Origin: an uncultured Actinoplanes sp. | Lineage (GTDB): Bacteria > Actinomycetota > Actinomycetes > Mycobacteriales > Micromonosporaceae | Assembly: GCF_934643405.1 (NCBI RefSeq) | Contig: NZ_CAKUCL010000001.1 | Span: 44,294 to 108,293, forward strand | DNA: 64,000 nucleotides | Direction of reading: 5' to 3' | Shown here: positions 34,643 through 42,950 of the stretch, in pieces | Position numbering within the stretch: position 1 is the first letter of the stretch | Layout: every line of letters starts with the position of its first letter | The notes under the pieces: generated by a model | The model's database searches: none | Told to the model about the DNA's origin: nothing | What the model saw: only the letters and a program-made list of their open reading frames with translations | Translations under genes and position numbers: made by a program

Positions 34643-35656
34643 ATGCCCGTTCGATTGAGCGTCGTTGTGCCCGTGCACGGGGTCGAGGACTATCTCTCGC
34701 AGTGCCTCGACTCGATCCGGGACGATGCGGGACCCCAAGTCGAGATCATCGCCGTGGATGACGCGTCCCCCGACCGGTGTGGGGACATGCTCGACGCGTA
34801 TGCGGGCATCAAGGTGGTCCACCTGACCCACAACGTCGGTCTGGGACTGGCCCGTAACGCGGGGCTGGCCGAGGCCACCGGCGACTACGTGTGGTTCGTG
34901 GACAGTGATGACTGGCTGCCACCGGGCTCGATCGCGGCGGTGCTCCGCGAACTCGAGGCGCAGCAACCCGACGTGTTGCTGATCGACCATCTGCGCGTCC
35001 ACGAGAACGGACGCGACGAGGTGGACGCGAGCTCGCGCCACCTGGCCGGACCGGCGGCGCTCGAGCGGGCGCTGGCCGTTCAGCACACCGCCTGGAACCG
35101 CATCGTGCGGCGGCAGTTCCTGCTCGACCACGACCTGTGGTTCCGCCCGGGCTGGTACGAGGACGTCCCGTTCAGCCACCCGGTGCTGATCGCCGCGGAC
35201 AAGATCGCCGTGCTGGATCGGGTCTGTTACCACTATCGGATCGGCCGCGCCGGGGCGATCACCGCCACCCGCAGCGACCGGCACTTCGAGGCGTTCGCCC
35301 AGTACGACAGGCTCCAGGAGTGGCTGGCCGGCCGGCCGATCAGCCCGGAACTCCGCGTGCAGCTGTTCACCCTGATGGTCGATCACCTGCTGGTGGTGGC
35401 CGGCAACGACGGCCGCATGCACCCGAGCCGGCGCCGCGAGTTCTTCCACCGGATCGTCGAACTGTACCGGCGGCATCTCCCGGCCGGTTACCGTGCGCCG
35501 GCCGGGGCGAAGGGACTCAAGCACCGGCTGGTGGCTAGCGGGAGCTACCCGCTGTACGCGCTGCTCAGGGCCGCCTACCGCGCGCGCCGCCGCAGCGCTG
35601 GCCTTCCGCAGTTGCCCGCCCGGCCCCGTCCGGCCGCCGTCGCGCCCATAGTCTGA
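34643..35656 (+). CDS. Glycosyltransferase family 2
   Basis: 337 residues. The GT-A fold is clear: RLSVVVPVHGVEDYLSQCLDSI, then IIAVDDASPDRCG, NVGLGLARNAGLAEATGDYVWFVDSDDW with the metal-binding Asp-Ser-Asp motif. It transfers a sugar from a nucleotide donor; donor and acceptor are unknown. The C-terminal part (about 210-300) is helical, ending in a basic Arg/Pro tail. Its stop is four bases before pseH, and pseH overlaps pseI, so it should work in the same glycan pathway. Confidence 0.87.
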   Translation: MPVRLSVVVPVHGVEDYLSQCLDSIRDDAGPQVEIIAVDDASPDRCGDMLDAYAGIKVVHLTHNVGLGLARNAGLAEATGDYVWFVDSDDWLPPGSIAAVLRELEAQQPDVLLIDHLRVHENGRDEVDASSRHLAGPAALERALAVQHTAWNRIVRRQFLLDHDLWFRPGWYEDVPFSHPVLIAADKIAVLDRVCYHYRIGRAGAITATRSDRHFEAFAQYDRLQEWLAGRPISPELRVQLFTLMVDHLLVVAGNDGRMHPSRRREFFHRIVELYRRHLPAGYRAPAGAKGLKHRLVASGSYPLYALLRAAYRARRRSAGLPQLPARPRPAAVAPIV

Positions 35657-35660
35657 AGCC

Positions 35661-36113
35661 GTGTTGCGACCCGCTCTCTACACCGACCGTGACCTGATCC
35701 TGCCCTGGCGCAACCACCCGGACGTCCGTGCGGTCAGCCTGACCACGCACGAGATCACTCCGGAGGAGCACGCGGGGTGGTGGGAAAGGCGCTGGCAGGA
35801 CGTCCTCATCTACCAGGATGAGAACGACACCCCGGCCGGCGTGGTGATCTTCAACGGCAACACGTGGTCCTTCTACCTGGACGTGCAAGGGCTCGGCGAC
35901 CGGCTGCTGCGCGCGTGGATGCTGCTGGAGAAGGAAGCGGTCGAGTACGCGTTCGGCACGCTCGGCCTCCAAACGCTCGGCGGCGAGACGCTGGCCGAGA
36001 ACAAGCAGGTGCTCGCGCTGCACCGGCGGTTCGGGTTCAAGGAGACACGCCGCTACGAACGACTTGTCGACGGCGAGACGAAGACGGTCGTGTGGACGGA
36101 GAGAGGGAAGTAA
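35661..36113 (+). CDS. pseH: PseH-like GNAT N-acetyltransferase of pseudaminic acid biosynthesis
   Basis: 150 residues. It reads as PseH: LRPALYTDRDLILPWRNHPDV, THEITPEEHAGWW and the late YAFGTLGLQTLGGETLAENKQVLALHRRFGFKET, where NKQVLALHRRFGF is the acetyl-CoA-binding and family-specific segment. PseH acetylates N4 of UDP-4-amino-4,6-dideoxy-AltNAc using acetyl-CoA. GTG start; stop TAA shares bases with the ATG of pseI. Assignment rests on homology and on the adjacent NeuB-type synthase; relatives acetylate similar diamino sugars. Confidence 0.82.
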   Translation: MLRPALYTDRDLILPWRNHPDVRAVSLTTHEITPEEHAGWWERRWQDVLIYQDENDTPAGVVIFNGNTWSFYLDVQGLGDRLLRAWMLLEKEAVEYAFGTLGLQTLGGETLAENKQVLALHRRFGFKETRRYERLVDGETKTVVWTERGK

Positions 36114-37141
36114 TGACGAAGTTCGGGCCCGACAAGCGGCCGTACATCGTGGCGGAGATGTCGGGCAACCACAACGGTTCCCTCGACCGGGCGCTCGCGC
36201 TGGTCGACGCCGCGGCGGACGCCGGCGCCGACGCCATCAAGATCCAGACGTACACCGCCGACACCATGACGGTGGACGTGAAGCATCCCCGGTTCCAGAT
36301 CTCCCAGGGCCACGACCTGTGGTCCGGCGAATATCTGTACCAGCTGTTCGAGCGCGCGCACACGCCGTGGGACTGGCACCAGCCGATCTTCGAACGGGCC
36401 CGCGAGCGCGGCATCACCCCGTTCTCCAGCCCGTTCGACCGCACCGCGGTGGAGCTGCTCGAGAAGCTGGACGCGCCGATGTACAAGATCGCGTCCTCGG
36501 AGATCACCGACCTGCCGCTGATCCGGCTGGCCGCCGGCACCGGCAAGCCGATCATCATCTCGACCGGCATGGCCACGGTGAAGGAGATCGCGGCGGCGGT
36601 CGAGGCGGCCCAGGAGGCCGGCAGCCCGGACATCACGGTCCTCAGCTGCACGGCGTCGTACCCGGCGCCGCCCGAGGAGACGAACCTGCGCCGCATCCCG
36701 GTGCTGGCCCAGATGCTCGAGGTGCCGATCGGCCTCAGCGACCACACGCTGGGCATCGGAGTGCCGATCGCGGCGGTCGCGTTCGGCGCCTGCCTGATCG
36801 AGAAGCACGTGACCCTGGACCGCGCCGACGGCGGTGTCGACTCGGCGTTCTCGCTGGAGCCGGCCGAGCTGAAGTCCCTGGTCGTCGAGTCGGAGCGGGC
36901 CTGGCAGGCGCTGGGCACCACGCACATCGGCCCGACCGAGGCGGAGAAGGAGAGCCTGCGGTTCCGCCGGTCGCTCTACGTGGTGGCCGACGTGAAGGCG
37001 GGCGACAAGGTGACGCCGGAGAACGTGCGGTCGATCCGGCCGACCGGCGGCCTGGCGCCCGACATGATCGGGACGGTGCTGGGACGGACGTTCACCGGCG
37101 ACGCTCCGATGGGTACGCCGTTGACCTGGGACCTGATCTGA
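36113..37141 (+). CDS. pseI: Pseudaminic acid synthase PseI (NeuB family)
   Basis: 342 residues. The NeuB barrel occupies about 1-280: YIVAEMSGNHNGSLDRAL, DAIKIQTYTADTMTVD, ITPFSSPFDRTAVELLE, MYKIASSEITDLPLI, ISTGMATVKEI, GLSDHTLGIGVPIAAVAFGA and IEKHVTLDRADGGVDSAFS. A SAF (antifreeze-like) domain follows from about 285 (RRSLYVVADVKAGDKVT, VRSIRPTGGL). It condenses 6-deoxy-AltdiNAc with phosphoenolpyruvate. EMSGNHNGS and DGGVDSAFS favour PseI over sialic acid synthase. TAATG overlap with pseH; a strong terminator follows. Confidence 0.93.
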   Translation: MTKFGPDKRPYIVAEMSGNHNGSLDRALALVDAAADAGADAIKIQTYTADTMTVDVKHPRFQISQGHDLWSGEYLYQLFERAHTPWDWHQPIFERARERGITPFSSPFDRTAVELLEKLDAPMYKIASSEITDLPLIRLAAGTGKPIIISTGMATVKEIAAAVEAAQEAGSPDITVLSCTASYPAPPEETNLRRIPVLAQMLEVPIGLSDHTLGIGVPIAAVAFGACLIEKHVTLDRADGGVDSAFSLEPAELKSLVVESERAWQALGTTHIGPTEAEKESLRFRRSLYVVADVKAGDKVTPENVRSIRPTGGLAPDMIGTVLGRTFTGDAPMGTPLTWDLI

Positions 37142-37142
37142 G

Positions 37143-37170
37143 AAAGGGGCCCCCTCGGGGGCCCCTTCTT
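37143..37170. terminator. Strong terminator between pseI and the convergent gene
   Basis: AAGGGGCCCCC and GGGGGCCCCTT form an 11-bp perfect stem with a three-base loop, starting right after the pseI stop and followed by TCTTCT. The mirrored gene at 37171 ends just beyond, so it serves both directions. Confidence 0.85.
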
Positions 37171-39012
37171 CTATCGCAGGCTGTTCGCGCTGTCGTTCTT
37201 CTGCTTTCGCCCGTTCAGCAGCTTGCGGCTGTCCCGGCGCACCACCCGGTACGCGCTGCGGGCGATCCACAGCATCCGGCCGGCCAGCGAGCGCCGGTAG
37301 AACTGCACCTCCCAGTCCATCTTGCTGAGGGCCAGGTCGCGCGAGGAGATCATCTGCTCGGTCCACTCCATCATCGAGACGAGATGGCTGGCCTGGTACC
37401 GCTGACGCCACAGCGCCTCGGTCAGCTCGCGGAAGCCCTCGACGTCGACACCGGCCGTGCCCGGCGTGACCGCCAGCAGCTGGAGCTTGCGGTCGTGCTG
37501 CTCGGCGAGGGACAGCTCGAAGTCGGCCGTCTCCAGCGCCACGTGCAGGTCGACCGCCGGACGCACCTGGGCGTCCGCGACCCCCATGCCGACCATGCCG
37601 AGCAGGACGGCGGTGATGTCGACCGCGCTCGACGTGATCGGCCACGGGTGCGGCTGCCCGGAAGTGATCAGTTGGACGGCGAACTGCCAGACCGCCCGGA
37701 TCTCGGCCACCTCCCGGGACACCGGCTCGACCGGCTCCCACCGGGTGGGCAGCAACGACGGGCCTTGCTCGGTGACGAAGACATCGGCGAAACCGGCCAG
37801 CGCGACCGGCCCGGTCAGCACACCGTCGTGCTCCTGAGCGCGCAGCCAGGCGTCGTAGCGGGCCAGCTCGATGCGCACCTGCCGCAGGTCGTCGGTGGCG
37901 GCCAGGTGCAGCAGCCGCTCCTCCAGCACGTACCCGAGGTCGGCGCCCGGCGCCTCCGGGCGGCTGATCCGCCGCAGCCCGGCCCGCTCGATGGTGCCGT
38001 GCAGCGGTTCCAGCACCGAGGTGCGGACCTCACCGTCTGCCGAGGCGATTTCGTACGCGAAGGTGCCGCGCGCATCCCCGATCACCAACTCGTGCTGCGG
38101 GACCTCGGCCGAGGCCCGCGCGATCACCAGCCAGCCCGGGGCGATCGTGCCCTCGGCGCCCGCGAGCAGCGCCCGCCTGGCGAGCCGGCGCGGGTCGCTC
38201 AGGACCGCCCGGCCCCGGAACCCGGCGGCCAGCGCCTGCGCGACCGCGGTGCCGAGCCGGGGACGCAGCGGGGACGAGACGTCGCCCAGCAACTCCTCGC
38301 CGATCAGCACGGTCGGCACGGCCGGCTCCGGGAAGGCCGCATAGGTGGCGGTGACCCCGAGCCCGGCGTTGACGAGCCGGTCGACGAGCTGTTCGCGCGA
38401 GGCCGGGCGGTGCGGGTCGTGCTCGTCGATCGGGTACCACGACGCGTCCTTGCGCTCCCGGGCGCCGGGCTCCAGCCGTACGGTGTGGTGCAGTCCCAGG
38501 TGGTTGTCGTGCATCAGGACGAGCGTGCCGTCCGGCCGCACCGCCTCGGCGAGACGGTCGATCAGCTCGGCCGGCGACATCTGGTCGCCCTCGGCCGAGT
38601 TCAGCCGCTCGACGCCGTCGACCGCGACCACCAGGTCGAACCGGTCCGCCGGGTCGAGCTTGACGGCCGCACCGGCCAGGACCGTGACCTCGGGGTGGGT
38701 GCGCGCGGACTGCTCGGCGTCACGCAGCGAGCGCAGCATCCACGACACCGTCGCACCGCTGTCGACCAGGGCGGCGACCAGCTCGTCGGAGTGCGGGCCG
38801 GCGACCAGGACGGTGCGGCCGGGGCCGGCGAACTGGCCGAGCAGGTGACGCACCACCGCACCGCGCGGCAGCACCGGGCTGCGCTGCGGGTCGCGGTCCG
38901 ACCAGGCGAACATCTCGCCGCCGATGCGCCGCAGGTTCGGCACGGCCGGGGCGGCGAGCGCGGCGGCGAAGTCCGTGCCCTGGGTGGGGAGCAGGGCAGC
39001 GGCGTCCGACAT
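37171..39012 (-). CDS. Methyltransferase-like protein with degenerate SAM site, paralog of the protein at 52852
   Basis: 613 residues; no named family. Residues about 65-190 look like a class I methyltransferase fold: motif I is TVLVAGPHSDELVAAL in place of the Gly-rich ExGxGxG, and motif IV is FDLVVAVDGVERL. The middle holds AVLSDPRRLA and the C-terminal half GQPHPWPITSS. The protein ends in a long basic amphipathic helix region (RRSLAGRMLWIARSAYRVVRRDSRK), which may bind membrane. The same order of motifs occurs in the 500-residue protein at 52852. It overlaps the GT-B-like gene by one base (TGATG). SAM binding is doubtful; a scaffold or sugar-modifying role is inferred. Confidence 0.6.
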   Translation of the reverse strand: MSDAAALLPTQGTDFAAALAAPAVPNLRRIGGEMFAWSDRDPQRSPVLPRGAVVRHLLGQFAGPGRTVLVAGPHSDELVAALVDSGATVSWMLRSLRDAEQSARTHPEVTVLAGAAVKLDPADRFDLVVAVDGVERLNSAEGDQMSPAELIDRLAEAVRPDGTLVLMHDNHLGLHHTVRLEPGARERKDASWYPIDEHDPHRPASREQLVDRLVNAGLGVTATYAAFPEPAVPTVLIGEELLGDVSSPLRPRLGTAVAQALAAGFRGRAVLSDPRRLARRALLAGAEGTIAPGWLVIARASAEVPQHELVIGDARGTFAYEIASADGEVRTSVLEPLHGTIERAGLRRISRPEAPGADLGYVLEERLLHLAATDDLRQVRIELARYDAWLRAQEHDGVLTGPVALAGFADVFVTEQGPSLLPTRWEPVEPVSREVAEIRAVWQFAVQLITSGQPHPWPITSSAVDITAVLLGMVGMGVADAQVRPAVDLHVALETADFELSLAEQHDRKLQLLAVTPGTAGVDVEGFRELTEALWRQRYQASHLVSMMEWTEQMISSRDLALSKMDWEVQFYRRSLAGRMLWIARSAYRVVRRDSRKLLNGRKQKNDSANSLR

Positions 39013-39863
39013 CACGAGAACCTCTCTGTCGAAGCGGGCCAGCCCAGATAGGCACGCAACTCGTCCGGATGGGCCAACTCGTCGGCACCGAGCTGCTGGC
39101 GGGCCAGCTGGTGAACGGTGTCGTAGTCGGTCTGGTACCCATAAACCTCGGGCCACTGACGGCGCAGACGAGGCTCGCCGCCGAACGTGGGATCCGCATT
39201 GTCAAGGACCATCGGGTCGCCGTAGACGGCCACCTCGCGGCCCGCGAGCGCGCCGTACCAGACGGCGCTGCACAGCCGGTTCGACACTACCCGCCGGTGG
39301 CGGCGCAGCTCGGCAAGCTGGTTGACCAGGAACTCGCGGTTGTGATCGCGCCACCAGAAGCCGCGGTAGCCGTGACAGATGACCCGGAAACCCGCCTTCT
39401 CGTAGATCTTACGGACGTTCTTCATTCTGTACTCGTTCCAGTACAGACATGCGGTGACCGGGCCGGTCTCGGTGGCCTTGACCTCGTCGATGAGCCTCTG
39501 GTGGTCGCCGCTGATCTGCTGCCCCTCCCACCCGTGGAACGGGTAGAAGATCGTGCCCTCGGGCTCCGGCGCGTCGGCCGGCTCGGGCTCCATCTCCAGC
39601 AGGTACGCGAACGGCGCGCCCACGACGATCAGTTCTCGTCGGCTCTGCGACCAGGAACGCCGCCGGGTCTCCTCGGACCAGACGAAGATGCGGCTGCCGG
39701 CGACGTACGGCGTACCGGGGGCCAGCCCGTCACCCATGTTCCAGCCGTGCTGCAGATACCCCTGCAGGCGCGGCGGGTGCAGTGGCTCCGGCATCTTGCA
39801 GTAGCGAGCCAACAGGTGGGCGTGACCATAGTGATAGTTGGCGTGATGCATTCCCTCGTCCAT
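39012..39863 (-). CDS. GT-B-like putative glycosyltransferase, paralog of the protein at 52016
   Basis: 283 residues. MHHANYHYGHAHLLARYC, GYLQHGWNMGDGLAPGTPY, FVWSEETRRR, VVGAPFAYLL, then FYPFHGWEGQQISGDHQRL, ACLYWNEYR, RVICHGYRG and SNRLCSAVWYGALAGREVAVYGDPM. The order of a first-domain 'QHG', a mid VVGAPF and a late SNR...G...VYGDP resembles GT-B enzymes such as CDP-glycerol or sialyl/nonulosonic acid transferases, but I cannot place it in a family. Paralog at 52016 sits in the pseB-pseG operon, so a CMP-Pse transferase is plausible. The paralog starts at MHHAN, so ATG 39851 is an alternative start. Confidence 0.6.
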   Translation of the reverse strand: MDEGMHHANYHYGHAHLLARYCKMPEPLHPPRLQGYLQHGWNMGDGLAPGTPYVAGSRIFVWSEETRRRSWSQSRRELIVVGAPFAYLLEMEPEPADAPEPEGTIFYPFHGWEGQQISGDHQRLIDEVKATETGPVTACLYWNEYRMKNVRKIYEKAGFRVICHGYRGFWWRDHNREFLVNQLAELRRHRRVVSNRLCSAVWYGALAGREVAVYGDPMVLDNADPTFGGEPRLRRQWPEVYGYQTDYDTVHQLARQQLGADELAHPDELRAYLGWPASTERFS

Positions 39864-40378
39864 CGCCGGCTGCGGGTGGTGTCGTCATCTCGGCCGCTCC
39901 GGCGCCCAATGATGCCAGCCAGGACCGGACTTGCGACCGGTCAAGTCGACGCCGAAAAGTACCACTCAAGATTGAATTCCAAGGCTGACTTCGGTGAATT
40001 GTTCCCGCCCTGATTACGGGGCGCAACCACACCGATACGCAACATCATCCTCACCGTACGCAGTAGTCGCACCCCGGAGCAACCACGGTGCCGGGCGCCG
40101 CCTACAGTGGACACCACGAATGTGAAGGTCTTTCTCCGTGAGTTACCGGAGATTCATCCCGGATTCTTATTCTCTGTCGCAATCACCCGGCTTTTTTCGG
40201 GCGCTGCTTCCCCTCGCAACGCCGAATGGCCGGTCTCGCGAGTCATGCCTGCCCCCGTGACCCGCGGGACCGGCCACCCCGGGAGGTTCGGTAGGGCTGT
40301 CGGTCGCGGAGCAGATGAGGGCGGCGAATTCGCCGTCCGAGCCGACCGGGAGCTCCAGCTCGGCGTTAGCGTTCGACC
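39864..40378. other. 515-base divergent gap, AT-richer than surroundings
   Basis: No gene is supported on either strand. The part from about 39940 to 40200 is markedly less GC-rich than neighbours (for example AAGATTGAATTCCAAGGC and TTCTTATTCTCTGTCGC), with several short inverted repeats but no strong terminator. It lies between the GT-B-like pair and a decayed acetyltransferase, so it may hold the promoter for the minus-strand pair and remains of rearrangement. Confidence 0.45.
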
Positions 40379-40906
40379 ATGCTCGCGGACATCCTGGCGG
40401 CGGCCGCCGACGGTCACTTTCCCGCCCCCGACGGCAGCCTGACGGTCGTGCCGCAGCCCAGCCGGCGCGATGCCGGGGTGATGGCGTTCACCGCCCACTC
40501 GGTCGTCTTCATCGACGAGGACCCCGCCTGGGTGCGCTCGGCCCTGGCCGCGGTCGAGGCCGATGCCTTCGCCGCCTCGATGAACCCGCGCTTCCTGGCC
40601 GCGCTGCTCGACCGCACCGGCCGGGTGGCCGACACGATCGACATGATGACCGTGGCCTCGTGGCTGCCGGGCGACCCGCCGCTGCCGCTCACACCCGACG
40701 ACGATCAGGACCATCCCCGCGTACGGCGTGCCCAGGTGCACCGCGACGACGTGCGGGTGTGGAGCACCGGCGGCGGCGTGGTGATCCTCGGCCGGGGTGT
40801 GGCGGGCCGCTGGGAGACCGCGATCGAGGTGGACCCGGCGGCGCAGGGCCGGGGCCTGGACCGGCGCCTCGGAGCCGCGGGCAGCCGTGTCCGCGGCAGG
40901 GCCGGC
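40379..40906 (+). pseudogene. GNAT acetyltransferase, truncated at the 3' end
   Basis: The frame begins like the actinobacterial GNAT proteins of about 250 residues (LADILAAAADGHFPAPDGSL, AGVMAFTAHSVVF, DDVRVWSTGGGVVILGRGVAGRWETAIEVDPAAQGRGL). VDPAAQGRGL is the start of the acetyl-CoA-binding motif, but right after it the sequence runs into the 3' end of the oppositely oriented response regulator, and the remaining helix and strand (WAQVAPGN and the GF/Y motif of relatives) are missing. No stop follows: the frame stays open to 42931 only because it is antisense to the two-component genes. Hence an inactivated remnant. Confidence 0.65.
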
Positions 40907-41551
40907 CTAGCCCTGCAGATAGGCCAGCACCGCCAGGACCCGGCGGTGCTGCTCCTCGTCCTGGTGCAGGTCGAGCTTGGTGAAGATGTTGCGCACGTGC
41001 TTCTCCACCGCGCCCTCGGTGACCACCATCTTGCGGGCGATCGCGGTGTTCGACATCCCCTCGGCCATGAAGCCGAGCACCTCACGCTCGCGCGGGGTGA
41101 GGTTGCGCAGCGGGTCGTCCCGGCGGCGCCGCACGAGCAGCTGGCTGACCACCTCGGGATCGAGGACGGTGCCGCCGCCGGCGACCCGGTGCAACGCGTC
41201 CAGGAACTCGGCGACCTGGGAGACGCGGTCCTTCAACAGATAGCCGACCGCGCCCAGACGGTCGGCGAGCAGGTCGTCGGCGTACGAGACCTCGACGTAC
41301 TGCGAGAGCACCAGGATCGGGCTGCCCGGTACCCGGCCGCGCGCCTGCACCGCCGCGCGCAGTCCCTCGTCGGTGTGCGAGGGCGGCATCCGGACGTCCA
41401 CGATGGACACGTCCGGGCGGTGCTCGGCGATAGCCTCGACGAGGGACGGCCCGTCGCCGACGGCGGCCACCACCTTGTGGCCGTTCTCCTCGACGAGCCG
41501 GACCAGTCCCTCGCGCAACAACACCGCGTCGTCGGCTATCACCACCCGCAT
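40907..41551 (-). CDS. NarL/LuxR-family response regulator
   Basis: 214 residues. Receiver: RVVIADDAVLLREGL with Asp7 and Asp8, phospho-acceptor Asp52 in VSIVDVRMPPSHTDEG, and Lys in LLKDRVS. C-terminal LuxR HTH: LTPREREVLGFMAEGMSNTAIARKMV and VEKHVRNIFTKLDLH. It should be phosphorylated by the histidine kinase encoded 12 bases upstream on the same strand. The stop overlaps nothing but abuts the truncated GNAT. Targets are unknown; the glycosylation genes on both sides are candidates. Confidence 0.92.
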   Translation of the reverse strand: MRVVIADDAVLLREGLVRLVEENGHKVVAAVGDGPSLVEAIAEHRPDVSIVDVRMPPSHTDEGLRAAVQARGRVPGSPILVLSQYVEVSYADDLLADRLGAVGYLLKDRVSQVAEFLDALHRVAGGGTVLDPEVVSQLLVRRRRDDPLRNLTPREREVLGFMAEGMSNTAIARKMVVTEGAVEKHVRNIFTKLDLHQDEEQHRRVLAVLAYLQG

Positions 41552-41563
41552 GGGGCCATGCTG

Positions 41564-42868
41564 TCAGATCGGCAGGGCCGCCGTGAGCCGCGTGCCGGCG
41601 CCGGCCGGGCTTTCCACGTGCAGGACGCCACCCGCGGCACGGACCCGGTCGTCCAGGCCGGCCAGCCCGTGACCCTTGGCGAGGCTGGCGCCGCCCACCC
41701 CGTCGTCGGCCACGGTGATCATCAGGCCGGCGGCGAGCCGCTCGACGGAGACGTGCACCTCGTGGGCGTGGCTGTGCTTGGCGACGTTGGTCAGCGCCTC
41801 GGCCACCACGAAGTACGCCGCCGACTCCAGCGCGGGTTCCAGCCGCTCGGTGATCGGCGCGTCCAGGTCGACCGGCACGGTGCTGCGGCCGGCCAGCGCG
41901 GTCAGGGCCGCCTGGAGTCCCCGGTCGACCAGGATCGGCGGGGCGATGCCGCGGGACAGCGCGCGCAGCTCGCCGAGCGTCTCGCGGGTCTGGGTGAGCG
42001 CCTCGGCGACGGTGGCGCGGGCGGCCTCCGGGTCGGTGGCGAACTGCTGCTCGGCGCGTCCCAGATCCATGGCGAGCCGGACCAGGCGCTGCTGCGGCCC
42101 GTCGTGGATGTCGCGTTCGAGCCGGCGCAGCGCGGTCGCCTCGGCGGAGACGGCGGCGGCCTTCTGCGCCTGCGCCACCTCGCGGGCCGCGTTGGCCTCG
42201 GCGACCTGCTCGCGCAGCTCGTTGACCCCGCTCAGCAGACCCCGGGCGAAGTACGCCTCGAGGAGCGCGGCCGCCCGCACGACGGGGTAGAGCGTGCCGA
42301 GGAAGAAGATGCCGACCGCGAGGTAGAAGACCGCCTTGGTCGCGTAGTCACCACTCAGCCCGAGCAGATCCGGCAGGTCCTGGTCGTCCGGGCCGTTCGG
42401 GATCGACCACCCCCACAGGAACCAGCTCAGCCCCCCGAGCATACCCGACCACCAGGTCACCACGAGGGAGAACGCGACGGTGCTGGGGATGAACCGGAAC
42501 ATGCCGTGCAGCAGGTCGAGCCACGACTGCCCGTCGGCGAGCGGGATCACCATGCGGCGCAGCCAGCCCGCGTCCGGGCGCTTCTTGTAGTACGGGTGCG
42601 GCACCTTCCGGCCGAAGACCGGACCGATCCGGGCCCGCTCGAGCGCGGCGAACCCGCGGGCCACGAACAGCGTGGCCACCAGCACCGGGATGCCCACCCA
42701 GATCACGGCGAGGCCCAGACCGAGGAAGAACCCGGTCATGAACAGCACCACCGTGACGATCCCGAGCGGGAAGCCGACCAGGACGTACTGCGTGTCTATG
42801 GCAACCCGGCGGAGCATGCGGAGGGCGGCCGGCGCTGGGGCGAGCGGGGCACTGGCTTGTGTGGTCAT
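41564..42868 (-). CDS. Sensor histidine kinase (NarL-partner type)
   Basis: 434 residues from ATG 42866-42868. Four or more membrane segments in the first 200 residues (YVLVGFPLGIVTVVLFMTGF, LAVIWVGIPVLVATLFVA, TVAFSLVVTWWSGMLGGLSW, FYLAVGIFFLGTLYPVV), a coiled linker, then the HisKA_3 dimerisation box RRLERDIHDGPQQRL with phospho-His255, and a HATPase with NVAKHSHA and VADDGVGGA plus GLAGLDDRVRAAGG. The N-terminal region resembles the actinobacterial 'sensor' domain with YYKKRPDAGWLRRMVIPLAD. It pairs with the response regulator downstream. Confidence 0.92.
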   Translation of the reverse strand: MTTQASAPLAPAPAALRMLRRVAIDTQYVLVGFPLGIVTVVLFMTGFFLGLGLAVIWVGIPVLVATLFVARGFAALERARIGPVFGRKVPHPYYKKRPDAGWLRRMVIPLADGQSWLDLLHGMFRFIPSTVAFSLVVTWWSGMLGGLSWFLWGWSIPNGPDDQDLPDLLGLSGDYATKAVFYLAVGIFFLGTLYPVVRAAALLEAYFARGLLSGVNELREQVAEANAAREVAQAQKAAAVSAEATALRRLERDIHDGPQQRLVRLAMDLGRAEQQFATDPEAARATVAEALTQTRETLGELRALSRGIAPPILVDRGLQAALTALAGRSTVPVDLDAPITERLEPALESAAYFVVAEALTNVAKHSHAHEVHVSVERLAAGLMITVADDGVGGASLAKGHGLAGLDDRVRAAGGVLHVESPAGAGTRLTAALPI

Positions 42869-42930
42869 GCCCTTGACGCTAGGCATCGGAGCCCTCCCCG
42901 CCGATCCCGCTGTCCGCCCGATCGACAGTA

Positions 42931-42940
42931 GGGTTAACCC
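42931..42940. promoter_or_regulatory. GGGTTAACCC palindrome upstream of the kinase gene
   Basis: A perfect 10-bp palindrome in the 82-base gap between the end of the membrane protein gene and the kinase start. Possible operator for autoregulation by the response regulator; not proven. Confidence 0.35.
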
Positions 42941-42950
42941 GACCCCCGGT

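Noticed and set aside
36064..39051. A 995-codon plus-strand open frame over pseI and the gene beyond
   Set aside because: Arg/Gly/Asp-rich composition with no domain pattern; PseI in the other frame is an unmistakable full-length enzyme, and the right part is antisense to the methyltransferase-like gene.
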